Source: CAVVAY01 sp963746465 | Lineage (GTDB): Bacteria > Actinomycetota > Actinomycetes > JACCUZ01 | Length of the DNA: 64,000 nucleotides | Assembly (NCBI GenBank): GCA_963746465.1 | Contig: CAVVAY010000007.1 | Span: 744,001 to 808,000, forward strand | Direction of reading: 5' to 3' | Part shown: one piece after another, positions 34,972 through 45,200 of the stretch | Numbering within the stretch: the stretch's first letter is position 1 | Layout of the letters: every line of letters begins with the position of its first letter | Position numbers and translations under genes: made by a program | Notes under the pieces: model-generated | The model's database searches: none | Told to the model about the DNA's origin: nothing | Seen by the model: the letters and a program-made list of their open reading frames with translations, nothing else

Positions 34972-35035
34972 GACCGCAGGCTAGCGCCATTCGGCTGTAT
35001 CAAGGACTTGGCCGGCCGGTGTTGCGCAGGCTCCG

Positions 35036-35791
35036 TCAGGTGCCTTGGCGCTGGACCAGCGCTGGGATCGTACGCAGCAGGATCCTCATGTCCATGCCGA
35101 GGTCGAGATGCGAGGCATAGAGCAGGTCGAGGTGCACGGCCTCGTGCATGGGCAGGTGGCCCCGAGCGCTGATCTGCCACAGCCCTGTGACGCCCGGCTT
35201 GACGGTGTGCCGCGCGTGCTGCCATTCGTAGCGGTATCCGGCCACGACATGGGGCAATTCCGGCCTTGGTCCGACCAGGCTCATGTCGCCGCGCACCACA
35301 TTCCAGAGCTGAGGCAACTCGTCAAGACTCAGACGCCTCAAGAAGCGGCCCAAAGGCGTATGCCTGGGATCGGCCTCGGCCTTGTGGGTCGTTCGCCTGT
35401 CACGGGGAATCGGGATGTGCGCAGAGACTCGCTGGTCGTGTCGCATGCTTCGGAATTTCAAGACCTCGAAGGGCGCACCGTGCCGGCCGACGCGCACCTG
35501 GCGATAGAGGATGCCCTTGCCCATAACAATCCGGATGGACAACGCCACGACGGCCAGCATCGGCATCAAGAGGATGAGCAGCAAGGTTGCGCTGGCGACG
35601 TCGACCAAGGGCTTGACGATGCGCTCGTAGACCGATCGCTTGCGCATCGTCAACTGGCTGGCCAGCACAGCCATGTCGGTGTCCTCTTGGCGTGACCGAC
35701 GGAACCGCAGGCCGGCGCGGTCGGCCCAGAGCTCGGGACTCTCGATGTGGATGACGTCGCCGAGCAATGGCGCAGCCACATGACTCCGCAT
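35036..35791 (-). CDS. Initiating sugar transferase (undecaprenyl-phosphate hexose-1-phosphate transferase)
   Basis: 251 aa from ATG 35791; a GGGGGG run precedes it. About 50 cytosolic residues, then the single membrane hairpin (VKPLVDVASATLLLILLMPMLAVVALSIRIV), as in short PglC/WcaJ-C-terminal forms without the extra 4TM domain. Catalytic features: GKGILYRQVRVGRHGAPFEVLKFRSM, then LGRFLRRLSLDELPQLWNVVRGDMSLVGPRPE and a C-terminal TGLWQISARG. It starts glycan assembly by moving sugar-1-phosphate onto undecaprenyl phosphate. The only initiating transferase in the window, so it probably starts the exopolysaccharide made here. Confidence 0.93.
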   Translation of the reverse strand: MRSHVAAPLLGDVIHIESPELWADRAGLRFRRSRQEDTDMAVLASQLTMRKRSVYERIVKPLVDVASATLLLILLMPMLAVVALSIRIVMGKGILYRQVRVGRHGAPFEVLKFRSMRHDQRVSAHIPIPRDRRTTHKAEADPRHTPLGRFLRRLSLDELPQLWNVVRGDMSLVGPRPELPHVVAGYRYEWQHARHTVKPGVTGLWQISARGHLPMHEAVHLDLLYASHLDLGMDMRILLRTIPALVQRQGT

Positions 35792-35943
35792 TTGTTCCCC
35801 CCCCGGGGTTTTCGTGTTGGCGACCCGCAGGTTGCCGCGCGGTCGCGACAACCCGGTCCACCCCCGCCTACGCCCCGAAGGTTAGAGCGACGAGACCGCC
35901 CGTGGCTGTCTAGACCGCGAAATTCGGCACTGCGAACCGGAAA

Positions 35944-35990
35944 TACCTCACTAGGTAATGTCGTCACTACGATCCGTAACGAAATCGTAG
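35944..35990. promoter_or_regulatory. Two inverted repeats in the sugar transferase upstream region
   Basis: TACCT-CACT-AGGTA (35944-35957) and CTACGAT...ATCGTAG (35967-35973 / 35984-35990). They lie in an unusually AT-rich patch between the DUF1972 glycosyltransferase stop and the sugar transferase start. They may be a terminator for the former, an operator for the latter, or both. Confidence 0.4.
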
Positions 35991-36045
35991 GCCGGTTGAG
36001 TGACTCGCTCGTCGCAGGTGCTCTGCGATCGGAATCCGTCGGTGT

Positions 36046-37272
36046 CTAGTCCTGGATCTCGCGGGCTCTGGATCCGTCGGTCCCGGGAGCGGGAAGGACG
36101 GGCGAGACGGCGGCTGACCAGCGCGTGTCGATCGCGAGCGAGCTGCGCGCCGGCCGGTCAGCGGCTGCGATGAGCAGCTGCTCGACCGCGTCTGCCACAT
36201 CAGTCAACCTGAACTCACCGGCCGCGCGGCTCACAGCCGCACGCCGGTGCGAGTCGCCGGCCTGGGGCGGCGCTGCCGCTAGCCGCTCGATGTGCTCGGT
36301 CAAGGAACTGCCGAAATCATCGAAGTAGTAACCGGCTTCTGCTAACGCCTCACGATTGAAGGGCGTACTCAGCGCAAGGATCAGCGCACCCAAGCCCATG
36401 GCCTCGACGAGCGAAGGGTTGATGCCCCCGACAGAGTGCGCATGCACGTAGAGCCCTGCGCTTCTCACCAACGCCGCGAACTGGCTTCGGTCGTTGACGT
36501 GACCCACCAGGCGTAGGCGATCGTCCCGCTGCGCCAGGGTCACCAGTTCTCGCTGCACGGGTGAGTCGTAGTTGGCTGTCCCCAGAACGAGCAACGGCCA
36601 CGAGACGGAGCTGTCGAGGTATGCCCGTGCGACCGGTACCGCGTTGTTCTCAGGGATCAGGCGTCCGGCTATGCAGCTGAACTGGCCTGGCTCCACCCCC
36701 AGCTCCGCGAGCTTGGACTCTCCTCCCGCTACGGCCAGTCCGGTCCAGCAGTAGGGGATGACCGTCGACGATGACCCGAACTCGTCGCGGTAGATGGCCG
36801 CCATGGCGACGGAGTCGGAGACCAAGGCGGTGGAGACGGCGCCTGCCAGAGCTGCAGACTTCTTGAAGAAGCGCTTGCCCATGGGACCCCACTTGCCTCG
36901 GATCCACTCTTGACCGTCCGTGTTCAGCACGACCGACTGTCCGCTGGACGTCGCGAAGGCGCAGAACAGGGCGTTCGCCGGATTCACCACGAAGACGACA
37001 TCATGCCGGCGGACTCTCGCCACGATGGCGCTGAGCGCACCGTGAGTCAGAGTGCCGAGCTCCTTGGTCTGGAGTGACGGCACGAACCTCTTGCGCACCC
37101 CCTGGTACGCCGGGCCGTCCGGCACAGCACCTCGACGGCAATACACCGTCACGTCGTGCCCTCGGCCCGCGAGCTCGGGCAGCAGAACCGTCAGGAAGGT
37201 CTCGTAGCCGCTGTAGGTCGAGGGAATTCCGCGGCTTCCATAGACGCCGATGTTCAGGGGCCGTGCCGTCAC
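36046..37272 (-). CDS. GT4 glycosyltransferase with DUF1972 domain (rhamnosyltransferase-like)
   Basis: 408 aa from GTG 37272. The N-terminal DUF1972 domain is clear: NIGVYGSRGIPSTYSGYETFLTVLLPEL. The C-terminal GT-B half has CIAGRLIPENNAVPVARAYL, LVGHVND and the donor-site segment YVHAHSVGGINPSLVEAMGLGALILA (E-x7-E region). Family members add rhamnose or another deoxyhexose during surface polysaccharide assembly on the inner membrane face. Upstream in the same orientation as the sugar transferase, 254 bp apart. Confidence 0.88.
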   Translation of the reverse strand: MTARPLNIGVYGSRGIPSTYSGYETFLTVLLPELAGRGHDVTVYCRRGAVPDGPAYQGVRKRFVPSLQTKELGTLTHGALSAIVARVRRHDVVFVVNPANALFCAFATSSGQSVVLNTDGQEWIRGKWGPMGKRFFKKSAALAGAVSTALVSDSVAMAAIYRDEFGSSSTVIPYCWTGLAVAGGESKLAELGVEPGQFSCIAGRLIPENNAVPVARAYLDSSVSWPLLVLGTANYDSPVQRELVTLAQRDDRLRLVGHVNDRSQFAALVRSAGLYVHAHSVGGINPSLVEAMGLGALILALSTPFNREALAEAGYYFDDFGSSLTEHIERLAAAPPQAGDSHRRAAVSRAAGEFRLTDVADAVEQLLIAAADRPARSSLAIDTRWSAAVSPVLPAPGTDGSRAREIQD

Positions 37273-37336
37273 CCGTCGTCACCTCGCGGTCTGTTGCCAC
37301 CTGATCCCGTCGCCATGCCCGCGCTCATGCTAGGGC

Positions 37337-37351
37337 CGGTGTGTCACACCG
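37337..37351. promoter_or_regulatory. 15-bp perfect palindrome
   Basis: CGGTGTG-T-CACACCG, 64 bp upstream of the DUF1972 glycosyltransferase start, in the 495-bp gap before the malectin protein. Also in this gap: a tandem ATCCCACGC pair at 37358-37375. No gene is evident between 37273 and 37767. Confidence 0.4.
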
Positions 37352-37648
37352 CGTCACATCCCACGCATCCCACGCGTCGCACCCCAACCAACTTGCGGCT
37401 ATGCCGCCACGCCGACAGGTCCCCCCGATTGGACATGAGGAACGCGTTTTCGTACCCTCGTCGCGCCGTCCCCGACGGACGGATCCTGTTGTGGAACCAC
37501 GTCCCGCAGCAGCAGGGTGGCAGATCGATCGCATCACCAGGACGCGGAAGATCCTGACCAGGTCGGCCGACCTGGAAGCCGGAGCAAGCAGATCTATGCA
37601 GCGGGATTCCGGCTGACTTGCTGAACACGCGATGCCGTGTGGGTGGGC

Positions 37649-37676
37649 GGCCGCAGCGCCCGTGAGGGCTGCGGCC
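37649..37676 (+). terminator. Strong GC hairpin (terminator or leader structure)
   Basis: GGCCGCAGC pairs perfectly with GCTGCGGCC across a 10-nt loop, followed by a smaller GAGC-GAGT-GCTC. No U-tract follows. It lies about 90 bp before the malectin gene and could be a 5' leader element or insulate it from upstream transcription. Confidence 0.4.
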
Positions 37677-37767
37677 GAGCGAGTGCTCAGTGTCTGAGAC
37701 CGACCCGAGTCTGTTGGTCGGGGGGAAGTTCCGTGCACCTCCCTCAGTCATAGGCATTGGAGCCTCG

Positions 37768-39336
37768 ATGAGCAAGCACCGCAGGCGGACCACCCCCACG
37801 TTCAAGCACCGCAGGCAGACGCCTGAACTGGGCCTTCGCACCAGGCTGACTGTCGCGGCTGCCGTGGTCTCGCTGTTCGGTGGCATGGCCGTAGGAAACC
37901 CGGTCTCCGTTTCTGCCAAGGCCGGAGCCGTGGTCGCGCGCGTCAGCACGGCGGGATCCGAGCTGGATGACAAGGCCGGCAGCACCTGGGGGTCGGCACA
38001 CGGGTTCGTAGGCGGATGGCGCTGGCGCACCGCCCGTGACACGAAGATCTCCGGGACGAAGCGGGACGCCCTGTACCGCGCAGAGTGGGCTGGCATGTCC
38101 CGGTTCCACCAGCCGGTCGCGGACGGCACCTACAAGGTCACCCTGCGCATGGCAGAGATCTACTGGAACGCCGCGGGCCGGCGCGTCTTCGACGTCAAGG
38201 CCGAGGGACGCCATGGCCTGAAGCACGTCGACATCTTCGCCGCCGTGGGCAAGAACGCCGCCTACGACAGGAGCTTTCGCGTCAAGGTCACCGACGGACA
38301 CCTGAACCTGCGGTTCTCCAGCACGATCAGTGTGGCCAAGATCAGTGCGATCTCGATCCGCAAGGTCGCCGCCGCGAAGCCTGGCCAGGGCGCGGCGGGT
38401 GAGGACGCACCCGGCGCCTCCGAGCCGAGCCGACCTGCCGCGCCCCCGAAGGCCGGGCAGAAGCCGAAGAAGCCGGTGACGAAGCCGGCGAAGGCCAGCC
38501 CGGCACCACCGGCACCACCAGCACCGGCACCACCGGCGCCGGCACCGACCGGGTCGGTGAAGCCGGGTCCGGGTAACACCGGCGTGCCTGCGGGGACGAA
38601 GCTGAAGCCGGTGTACGGCGACATGCGGCTCACGACGCCGGGTGCGGTGTATGACTCCCTGGACATCCACGGGTTCGTCACGGTGGACGCGCCGAACGTG
38701 ACGATCCGTCGGTCGATCATCCGGGGTGGGCAGGCAACGACCAACGTCGGTCTGGTGACCAACTACAACCCGGCGGCCACCAATTTCGTGATCGAGGACA
38801 GCGAGCTGGTGCCCGAGTACCCGTCGGTCTGGATCGACGCGATCAAGGGTGGGAACTACACGGCTCGGCGGGTCAACGCGCACGGGACCAATGACGGGGT
38901 CAAGGTGCACGGTGACAACGTGCATGTGGAGAGCTCGTGGCTGCACGACATGGTCTACCGCTTGCAGGATCCGAACTTGGGCAACACGCCGACGCACAAC
39001 GACGGTGTGCAGGTGCTGGGCGGGCGCAACATCCGCATCCTGGGCAACACGATCACCGGTGCGAACAACGCCGGTTTGCAGGTCACCCAGGACTACAGCG
39101 CGACCACGGACCTGCAGTTCAACCAGAACTGGGTGGACGGTGGCGGGTGTTCGGTGAACCTGGCGCACAAGAAGCTGGCCAGCATGACCGGGATCACGGT
39201 GAACCAGAACCGGTTCGGTCGCAACACCCGCATCGCGGACTGCGCCATCCTCTCCAGCAAGCAGACGAACCTGGTGGCCGAGGGCAACGTCTGGGAGGAC
39301 AACGGCCAACCGGTCCGGGTCCGGCGAAACGGCTAG
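37768..39336 (+). CDS. Secreted malectin-domain / right-handed beta-helix protein
   Basis: 522 aa from ATG 37768 (GGAG 6 nt upstream). A very basic N-terminus (KHRRRTTPTFKHRRQ) precedes the signal helix (LTVAAAVVSLFGGMAV). Residues ~60-195 are malectin-like (DDKAGSTWGSAHGFVGGW, TYKVTLRMAEIYWNAAGRRVFDV, AYDRSFRVKVTDGHLNL), a carbohydrate-binding fold. A ~75-residue Pro/Lys/Ala linker (KPKKPVTKPAKASPAPPAPP) joins a parallel beta-helix (APNVTIRRSIIRGGQ, DGVQVLGGRNIRILGNTITG), as in pectate-lyase or polysaccharide-modifying proteins. No catalytic residues are assigned. Placed inside the exopolysaccharide locus, it may bind or process the polymer. Confidence 0.85.
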   Translation: MSKHRRRTTPTFKHRRQTPELGLRTRLTVAAAVVSLFGGMAVGNPVSVSAKAGAVVARVSTAGSELDDKAGSTWGSAHGFVGGWRWRTARDTKISGTKRDALYRAEWAGMSRFHQPVADGTYKVTLRMAEIYWNAAGRRVFDVKAEGRHGLKHVDIFAAVGKNAAYDRSFRVKVTDGHLNLRFSSTISVAKISAISIRKVAAAKPGQGAAGEDAPGASEPSRPAAPPKAGQKPKKPVTKPAKASPAPPAPPAPAPPAPAPTGSVKPGPGNTGVPAGTKLKPVYGDMRLTTPGAVYDSLDIHGFVTVDAPNVTIRRSIIRGGQATTNVGLVTNYNPAATNFVIEDSELVPEYPSVWIDAIKGGNYTARRVNAHGTNDGVKVHGDNVHVESSWLHDMVYRLQDPNLGNTPTHNDGVQVLGGRNIRILGNTITGANNAGLQVTQDYSATTDLQFNQNWVDGGGCSVNLAHKKLASMTGITVNQNRFGRNTRIADCAILSSKQTNLVAEGNVWEDNGQPVRVRRNG

Positions 39337-39354
39337 GGCTGACGGCTAGGGCGG

Positions 39355-40530
39355 TCAACCGCCGCGTGGTTGCCCCGGCCTGAGCCCGAGCTGCTGGAAT
39401 CCGGCGTCCATCAGCAACGACATCAGATCCTCCCCGTACCGGCGCGGCCCGAATCGTGTCTGCGCATCGGCTCGCGCTTCAGCGGCGAGGGTTCGCGCCC
39501 ATGGCCAGTTGTCGGCAAGCTCGCTGACGGCATCGGCGATCGCGGCGGGGTCGTCCGGCGCGATCAAGAGCCCGGTCCGGCGGTGCGTCACGATCTCGCG
39601 AAGGCCTTGGACCCGCGAGGCGATGACGGGACGTTGCGCAAGGGCGGCCTCGACGGCGACGTTGCCGAACGGTTCCAGCCTCGACGGCACGAGAACCACG
39701 TCTGCGTCAGCCAGCCATTGCCAGACATCGGGCTGAAATCCGCGGAACGCGACGTCGTGGGTCAGGTCGGAACGCTGGACCTGCAGGCGCAGCTCGTCCG
39801 CGTACCACTCGTAACCCGGGAACACCTCGCCCACCAGGTCGAGATGGGCGTGGATTCCTCGGCGCTTCAGGTCTGCGATCGCGGACACGGCGACGTCAAT
39901 CCCCTTGCGTGGCGAAAGGCGACCGACGAGGACGAGCCGCAACGGGGGCACGAGTGCCACGCGTGGAGGAGTCGGCGGCTCGGTCGGCCCGTCGATGCCG
40001 TTGTAGAGCAGTCGCAACCGAGAGGACAGGCGCGGGAGTGCCTCGCAGATGCTGTTCCTGGCCGCGGCGGAGTTCACCCAGAGCTGGTGCGCCAGCAAGA
40101 GCGGAGCGTGGAGGCCTATCGCGACCAGCCGGGGCAGGTCCGTCTCGGCCTCGTGGACGTGGCACACGGAGGGTGTCCGAGTAAGGCGCGCAGCCACGAG
40201 CCAGGTGGGAATGGTGAGCGTGTTGACGTACACGAGGTCGGCACGCGTCCGCCGGATGCAGTTGATCATCGCCGGCAGCTCGCGAAGACTCTTGCCCGCG
40301 AGAGCCAGGACGCCGTGGGGACTCATGCTTCGCTTACGCAACACGGCCATCTCGACGCATCGCACATCCGCTCCCGCCAGCCGGACCTGATGAGCCAACG
40401 GGCCCTCATCAGGCAGTGCCACGGTGACCTGGCATCCGGCCTCCACCAGGGCGCGCACAGACTCGATCACCATCCGGTCCGACCCGTACAGCTCGGAGGA
40501 AGGATGTGCGATAAGAACTCGCAGCGGCAC
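39355..40530 (-). CDS. GT4 family glycosyltransferase
   Basis: 391 aa GT-B enzyme from GTG 40530. Acceptor half: RVLIAHPSSELYGSDRMV and CHVHEAETDLPRLVA. Donor half: LVLVGRLSPRKGIDVAVSAI, FRGFQPDVWQWLADADVVLVPSRLEPFGNVAVEAALAQRPVIAS, containing the E-x7-E motif. It begins 7 nt after the stop of the CDP-alcohol phosphotransferase gene, forming a minus-strand operon with it and a lipoprotein. Sugar and linkage unknown. Confidence 0.92.
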   Translation of the reverse strand: MPLRVLIAHPSSELYGSDRMVIESVRALVEAGCQVTVALPDEGPLAHQVRLAGADVRCVEMAVLRKRSMSPHGVLALAGKSLRELPAMINCIRRTRADLVYVNTLTIPTWLVAARLTRTPSVCHVHEAETDLPRLVAIGLHAPLLLAHQLWVNSAAARNSICEALPRLSSRLRLLYNGIDGPTEPPTPPRVALVPPLRLVLVGRLSPRKGIDVAVSAIADLKRRGIHAHLDLVGEVFPGYEWYADELRLQVQRSDLTHDVAFRGFQPDVWQWLADADVVLVPSRLEPFGNVAVEAALAQRPVIASRVQGLREIVTHRRTGLLIAPDDPAAIADAVSELADNWPWARTLAAEARADAQTRFGPRRYGEDLMSLLMDAGFQQLGLRPGQPRGG

Positions 40531-40537
40531 CAGGCAG

Positions 40538-41325
40538 CTATCGGATCGACGGGTCGGCGGTGGTGGTCCGGTTGAAGCGATCGATTTCCCTGTACCACTT
40601 GACGCCGGCAGCGAGGAGATACGCCGCAGACCCGATCAGCATCAAGCCGTACAGGCGCAGGAACAGTGTCTCGACGCTCAGTGCCAGGAAGATGAGGCAC
40701 ATGAGTCCATAGTCGGTCGGCAGCGCCAGGAGCGAGCGATGCACCGGTGCCGGCTCGGTGGCCGGCGGCACAGGTGCCTCGCGCCGGTTGGCCCGTCGGA
40801 GCTGGTCGGTCAGGATCGTCCCGAAGAAGAGAGTCACGGCTACCAGCTCGAACGCCATCGGCAGGAGCAGGTAAGAGTCTCGATCGAGGGAGCTGAACCG
40901 GTAGAACGAGATGAGAACCGCGAGATGGAAGGCGGAGATCTTCACGCAGTCAACCATGTGGTCGAGCCATTCACCTGCTGGGCCTCCGGCGTTCTGCAGC
41001 CGCGCGAGCTGCCCATCGGCCGAGTCCAGGGCATATCCCAGCACCAGTGCCGCCGCGACGAGGATGGCCAGGTCGGCGTCGGCCCGGCAAGAGCGATGGC
41101 CGCGATGGCCCCGTAGGAGAAGGTGGCGCTGACGAGCGTCACCTGGTTCGGGGTCATGTGAAGCGCGTACGCGGCCGCCGCCAGGTATCGGCCGAGACGT
41201 CGATTGATGTAGCGCGAGTACGCCGGTGCGCCCTTGGACGTCTTCTGCACGTCACCTGTCCGGTTCAGGGCGGCACGGAAGGTCCGACTCACCGATCCCG
41301 GTCCGTTCGTCGTCGTGGCACTCAT
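40538..41325 (-). pseudogene. CDP-alcohol phosphatidyltransferase family protein, frameshifted (~41071-41085)
   Basis: From ATG 41325 the first frame reads a membrane-enzyme N-terminus (YSRYINRRLGRYLAAAAYAL, MTPNQVTLVSATFSYGAIAAIAL). It leaves the family pattern at a GC-rich stretch; coding resumes one base earlier in phase as LAILVAAALVLGYALDSADGQLARL. The complete signature DSADGQLARLQNAGGPAGEWLDHMVD (Dx2DGx2ARx8Gx3Dx3D) lies after the break, followed by four more helices. The reaction would be transfer of an alcohol phosphate from a CDP-alcohol. One missing base explains the break, so it is a recent pseudogene or an error. Confidence 0.82.
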
Positions 41326-41347
41326 GAGCGTCCCGCCATCGTCCCCA

Positions 41348-41974
41348 CTACCGCAACGAGCCGGTCAGAACCACGGTGGGCTCGGTCGCGCTGTGGCTGA
41401 TCTCCAGTGTGACTCGACCACGATCACGTGGAGGGATGACGAACACATACACCCCTGTCGTGGACTGGTCCTGCTTCAGCCTCCCGGAGAACGGGCGACT
41501 CGGCGCACCGTCCACGGCACTGGCCGGCATCTTGTCCTTGCTGTAGTACGCATTGACGATGACCGTGCCGAGGGGCACGGCACGCGCGCCTTGGTTCGAC
41601 ATCCGCAGGGTGACCGCGACGGCTGGCTCACCGCTGATCTGCCCAGGCCCTTTGCCCTTGGACGTCACGGCCGTGGTCTTGGTCACCGCGACGCTGACTC
41701 CGCGGCCGAAAGTCCCGGCGCTCTCGATCGGGACCGGGCTCTGGGTCTCGACCGTCTTCGACGGTACGGGCGATTGCGTCTGTTCGGCTGTGGGCGAGGA
41801 CGAGGACGCAGACGCAGACGCAGACGGGGAGGACTGATCGCTGCTCGAGCTGCTGGCGGACGGCTCCGGGGACGAGGAGTCGTCGGATGTGCAACCGGCC
41901 AGCAGCCCGGCGATTGCCAGGACGATGCCGACGGCGGCAGCCCCGCGCGTCCTGGGACGCCGCTGAGAGGTCAT
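41348..41974 (-). CDS. Secreted lipoprotein with Ser-rich linker
   Basis: 208 aa from ATG 41974. Lipobox LLAGC after VGIVLAIAGLL, then about 50 residues almost entirely Ser/Ala/Pro/Thr (SSSSSDQSSPSASASASSSS), partly encoded by a GACGCA tandem repeat (41805-41822, plus strand). A single beta-rich domain follows (VAVTLRMSNQGARAVPLGTVIVNAYY), resembling DUF4352/Ig-like extracellular domains. It precedes the CDP-alcohol phosphotransferase and glycosyltransferase in an operon (22 nt, then 7 nt). The linker is a plausible O-mannosylation target for the PMT enzyme. Confidence 0.75.
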   Translation of the reverse strand: MTSQRRPRTRGAAAVGIVLAIAGLLAGCTSDDSSSPEPSASSSSSDQSSPSASASASSSSPTAEQTQSPVPSKTVETQSPVPIESAGTFGRGVSVAVTKTTAVTSKGKGPGQISGEPAVAVTLRMSNQGARAVPLGTVIVNAYYSKDKMPASAVDGAPSRPFSGRLKQDQSTTGVYVFVIPPRDRGRVTLEISHSATEPTVVLTGSLR

Positions 41975-42190
41975 GGCGTTGCAGACTCCCTCGTCAGACG
42001 TCTCGATCCTCACCCGTTGGAGCCGCCGCGGGCACGAGAGGCGCCGGATCCGGAGTGCCATGTTAGCCGTCGGGCCGGCCTGGAAGACCTGATCACCGAA
42101 GTTGCTGCCGACCGCGGTCCGGCGCAGATTGGCTACTCGCCGTAACTGTTGTCCACGGATGGCGGCAAATCCGCCACGCCCGGTGCCCAC

Positions 42191-42260
42191 GCTGGGTTAC
42201 GGTGGCTGCATAGCCGGGGGGGTGCCGGCTCACCTGTCGGGCAAGGCGTGGGGGCTGGCA
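42191..42260 (+). promoter_or_regulatory. Upstream block shared with paralogue C: GTTACG element plus hairpin
   Basis: GCTGGGTTACG, then AGCCGG (42212-42217) pairing with CCGGCT (42225-42230) around a G-rich loop, then TCGGGCA and GTGGGGGC up to the start codon of giant protein A. The same order of elements precedes giant protein C (49279-49343) but not B. Confidence 0.55.
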
Positions 42261-45200
42261 ATGCGTGGTGTCGTGGTTTCTGGTGGGCGGGTTCTGGCTG
42301 CCGTCCTGTCGGTGCTGTTGATCGCACCGACGACGTGGGTGGGTGCCGGAGCGGGTTCGGCGGTGGCGGACACGGTGCCGCCGGATCCCGGGACGCCGGC
42401 GACGGTGTCGGCGGATGCGTTGCCCACGGTGCAGGTTGATGGTGTGGTGTGGACGCAGACCGTGATCGGGAACACGGTCTATGCCGGCGGCAGCTTCACC
42501 ACCGCCCGCCCGGCCGGCTCCGCTCCCGGGGTCAGCACGACGCCGCGAGGCAACATGCTGGCCTACGACATCCGGACCGGAGAGCTGATCCAGTCGTTCG
42601 CGCCCATGTTCGATGGCCAGGTGCTGAGCGTGGTGGGGTCACCTGACGGGTCGCGGGTGTATGTCGGGGGTGAGTTCACCAAGGTCAACGGCATCCCTCG
42701 ATACCGGGTGGCCGCGTTCAACACCGCGACCGGGGCGCTGATCACTACTTTTGCGCCGGTGCTGGACTTCCGGGTCCGGGCGATGGTGGCGACCGACGCC
42801 ACGGTGTACGTGGGTGGGGCGTTCAACTCGGCAAGTGGCAACGCGCGGACCCGGCTGGCGGCCTTCCAGGTCTCAAACGGCGCTGTCCTGCCGTGGGCGC
42901 CGACGGCAGACGCGCAGGTGATGGCGATGGTGATGGCTCCGGACCAGTCGAAGGTGATCGTGGGTGGGCAGTTCACCCAGCTCAACGGATCCACCGTTTA
43001 CGGCATGGGGGCTCTGGACCCGGTCACCGGCGCCGTCATGCCCTGGGCAGCCAACCAGCTGGTGCGTAACTCGGGGTCAGCCGCGGCGATCAACAGCCTG
43101 TCGACCGACGGGACGAAGATCTACGGCACCGGCTATGTCTTCGGAGCCAGCGGAAACCTCGAGGGCACGTTCGCGGCCAACCCGACCACCGGTCAGATCG
43201 CCTGGATCGAGGACTGCCACGGCGATACGTATGCGAACTATCCGGTCAACGGGGTGATCTACACCGTCGGCCACCCTCACTACTGCGGCAACGTCGGTGG
43301 CTTCCCGCAGACCAATCCGTGGACGTTCCACCGAGCCCTCGCCTGGACGACTGAGGCGACCGGCACGGTGAAGAACAACACGCAGAGCCCAGGCAGCTAC
43401 TACAACTTTGGTGGTCAACCAGCCCCTTCCCTCCTGAGCTGGTTCCCCGAGCTCGAGGCGGGCACCTACACGGGACAGACCCAGGCCGCCTGGAGCGTCA
43501 CAGGAAACGCCGACTACGTCGTGCTGGGCGGGGAGTTCCCCGAGGTCAACGGGGTTCCGCAACAGGGTCTCGTGCGCTTCGCCACACGTCCACTGGCGCC
43601 GAATGCGCAGGCGCCGTTGGTCAAGGGGACGCTGCTCAATCCGACCACCCTTTCGCTCGGCTACACGGCCCGGCTTTCGTGGCCGGCGAACTGGGACCGT
43701 GACAACGAGCAGCTGACGTACCAGGTGATCCGCGACGGCGACTTCACCTCACCTGTGTACGAGACCACCGCGCGGTCGACGTTCTGGAACCGCCCGGCAA
43801 TGGGCTTCACCGACCGCAACCTGCTGCCCAACACGCAGTACCGCTATCGGCTCCGGGTGACCGATCCGACGGGCAACACCGTGCTCAGTGACAGTGTCTT
43901 CGTCACGACACCTGCGAAGGCACAGAACGACTACTCGCAGACGGTGCTCGACGACGGGGCGGCGACGTACTGGCGGCTCGGTGAGCCCAATGGGACCACC
44001 GTGTACGACTGGTCTGGCGTCAACGACGGGCTGGCCGGCGCGGGCGTTACTCGTGGCACGGCGGGTGCGATCGTAGGGGACAGCGACACGGCGTCCACGT
44101 TCAATGGTGCCACGAACTCGATGGTCGCCACTCGCACGGCGATCGCCGCTCCGAACCAGTTCTCGGCGGAGGCGTGGTTCAAGACGAACACAACTCGGGG
44201 CGGGAAGATCATCGGGTTCGGGAGCAGCGCGTCGGGCAACAGCTCGACCACTGACCGGCACGTGTACATGCTCAACAACGGGAGGCTCATCTTCGGGGTC
44301 AATCCCGGTGGTACTCAGCGGACCGTGACCAGTGCCGCCTCGTTCAACAACAACCAGTGGCACCACGTCGTCGCGACGCTGGGCAGCGAGGGGATGGTCC
44401 TCTACGTCGACGGGGCGGTGGTCGGACAGAGCGCGGCCGCCACATCCGGGCAGGCGTACGCCGGTTACTGGCGGGTCGGTGGGGACAACCTCTCGGGCTG
44501 GCCAAGTCGGCCGACCAGCGGATTCCTCGCCGGTGCGGTGGACGATGTCGCGATCTACCCGACGGTGCTCAGCGCCGCCCAGGTCGGCAGCCACCGCCTG
44601 ATCGGGAGCACGACGCCGGCGCCGAACGCGGCACCGACGGCGGCGTTCACCTCGCAGGCGGACCATCTGGTGGTCGGGTTCGACGGCTCGGGGTCTGGTG
44701 ACTCCGACGGCACGGTGGGCTCGTACGCCTGGGACTTCGGAGACGGGTCCTCTGGAACCGGGGCCAGTCCGTCACACACCTATGCGGCGTCGGGGACGTA
44801 CACGGTGACGCTGGTGGTGACCGATGACGAGGGGGGCACCGGCTCGGTGTCGCACCCGGTCACCGTCACGGCGAATGCGGCGCCCACCGCGGCGTTCACG
44901 TCGCAGGTCGTGGATCTGGTAGCCAGCTTCGACGGGTCGGGCTCTGCGGACTCGGATGGCTCGGTGGACTCGTACGCGTGGACCTTCGGGGACGGGTCCT
45001 CGGGAACTGGGGCGGGCCCTTCGCACACCTACGCGGTTGCGGGGACCTACACGGTGACGCTGGTGGTCACCGATGACGACGGGGACACCGGTTCGGTGTC
45101 GCACCCGGTCACGGTCTCCGCGCCCGTGACTGCCGCGGACGCGTTCGGTCGGACGCTGAGTGGCGGCTGGGGCAGCGCTGACGCCGGTGGTGCCTGGACG

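Noticed and set aside
37337..37351. Crp/Fnr site at CGGTGTGTCACACCG
   Set aside because: Half-sites are separated by one base rather than six, so it does not fit the Crp consensus; kept only as a palindrome.
37621..37767. Cyclic-di-GMP or cyclic-di-AMP riboswitch before the malectin gene
   Set aside because: A strong hairpin exists but none of the conserved GEMM or ydaO core motifs can be found.
41805..41822. GACGCA tandem repeat as phase-variation tract
   Set aside because: Three 6-bp units change length in frame only and encode linker residues; too short to claim switching.
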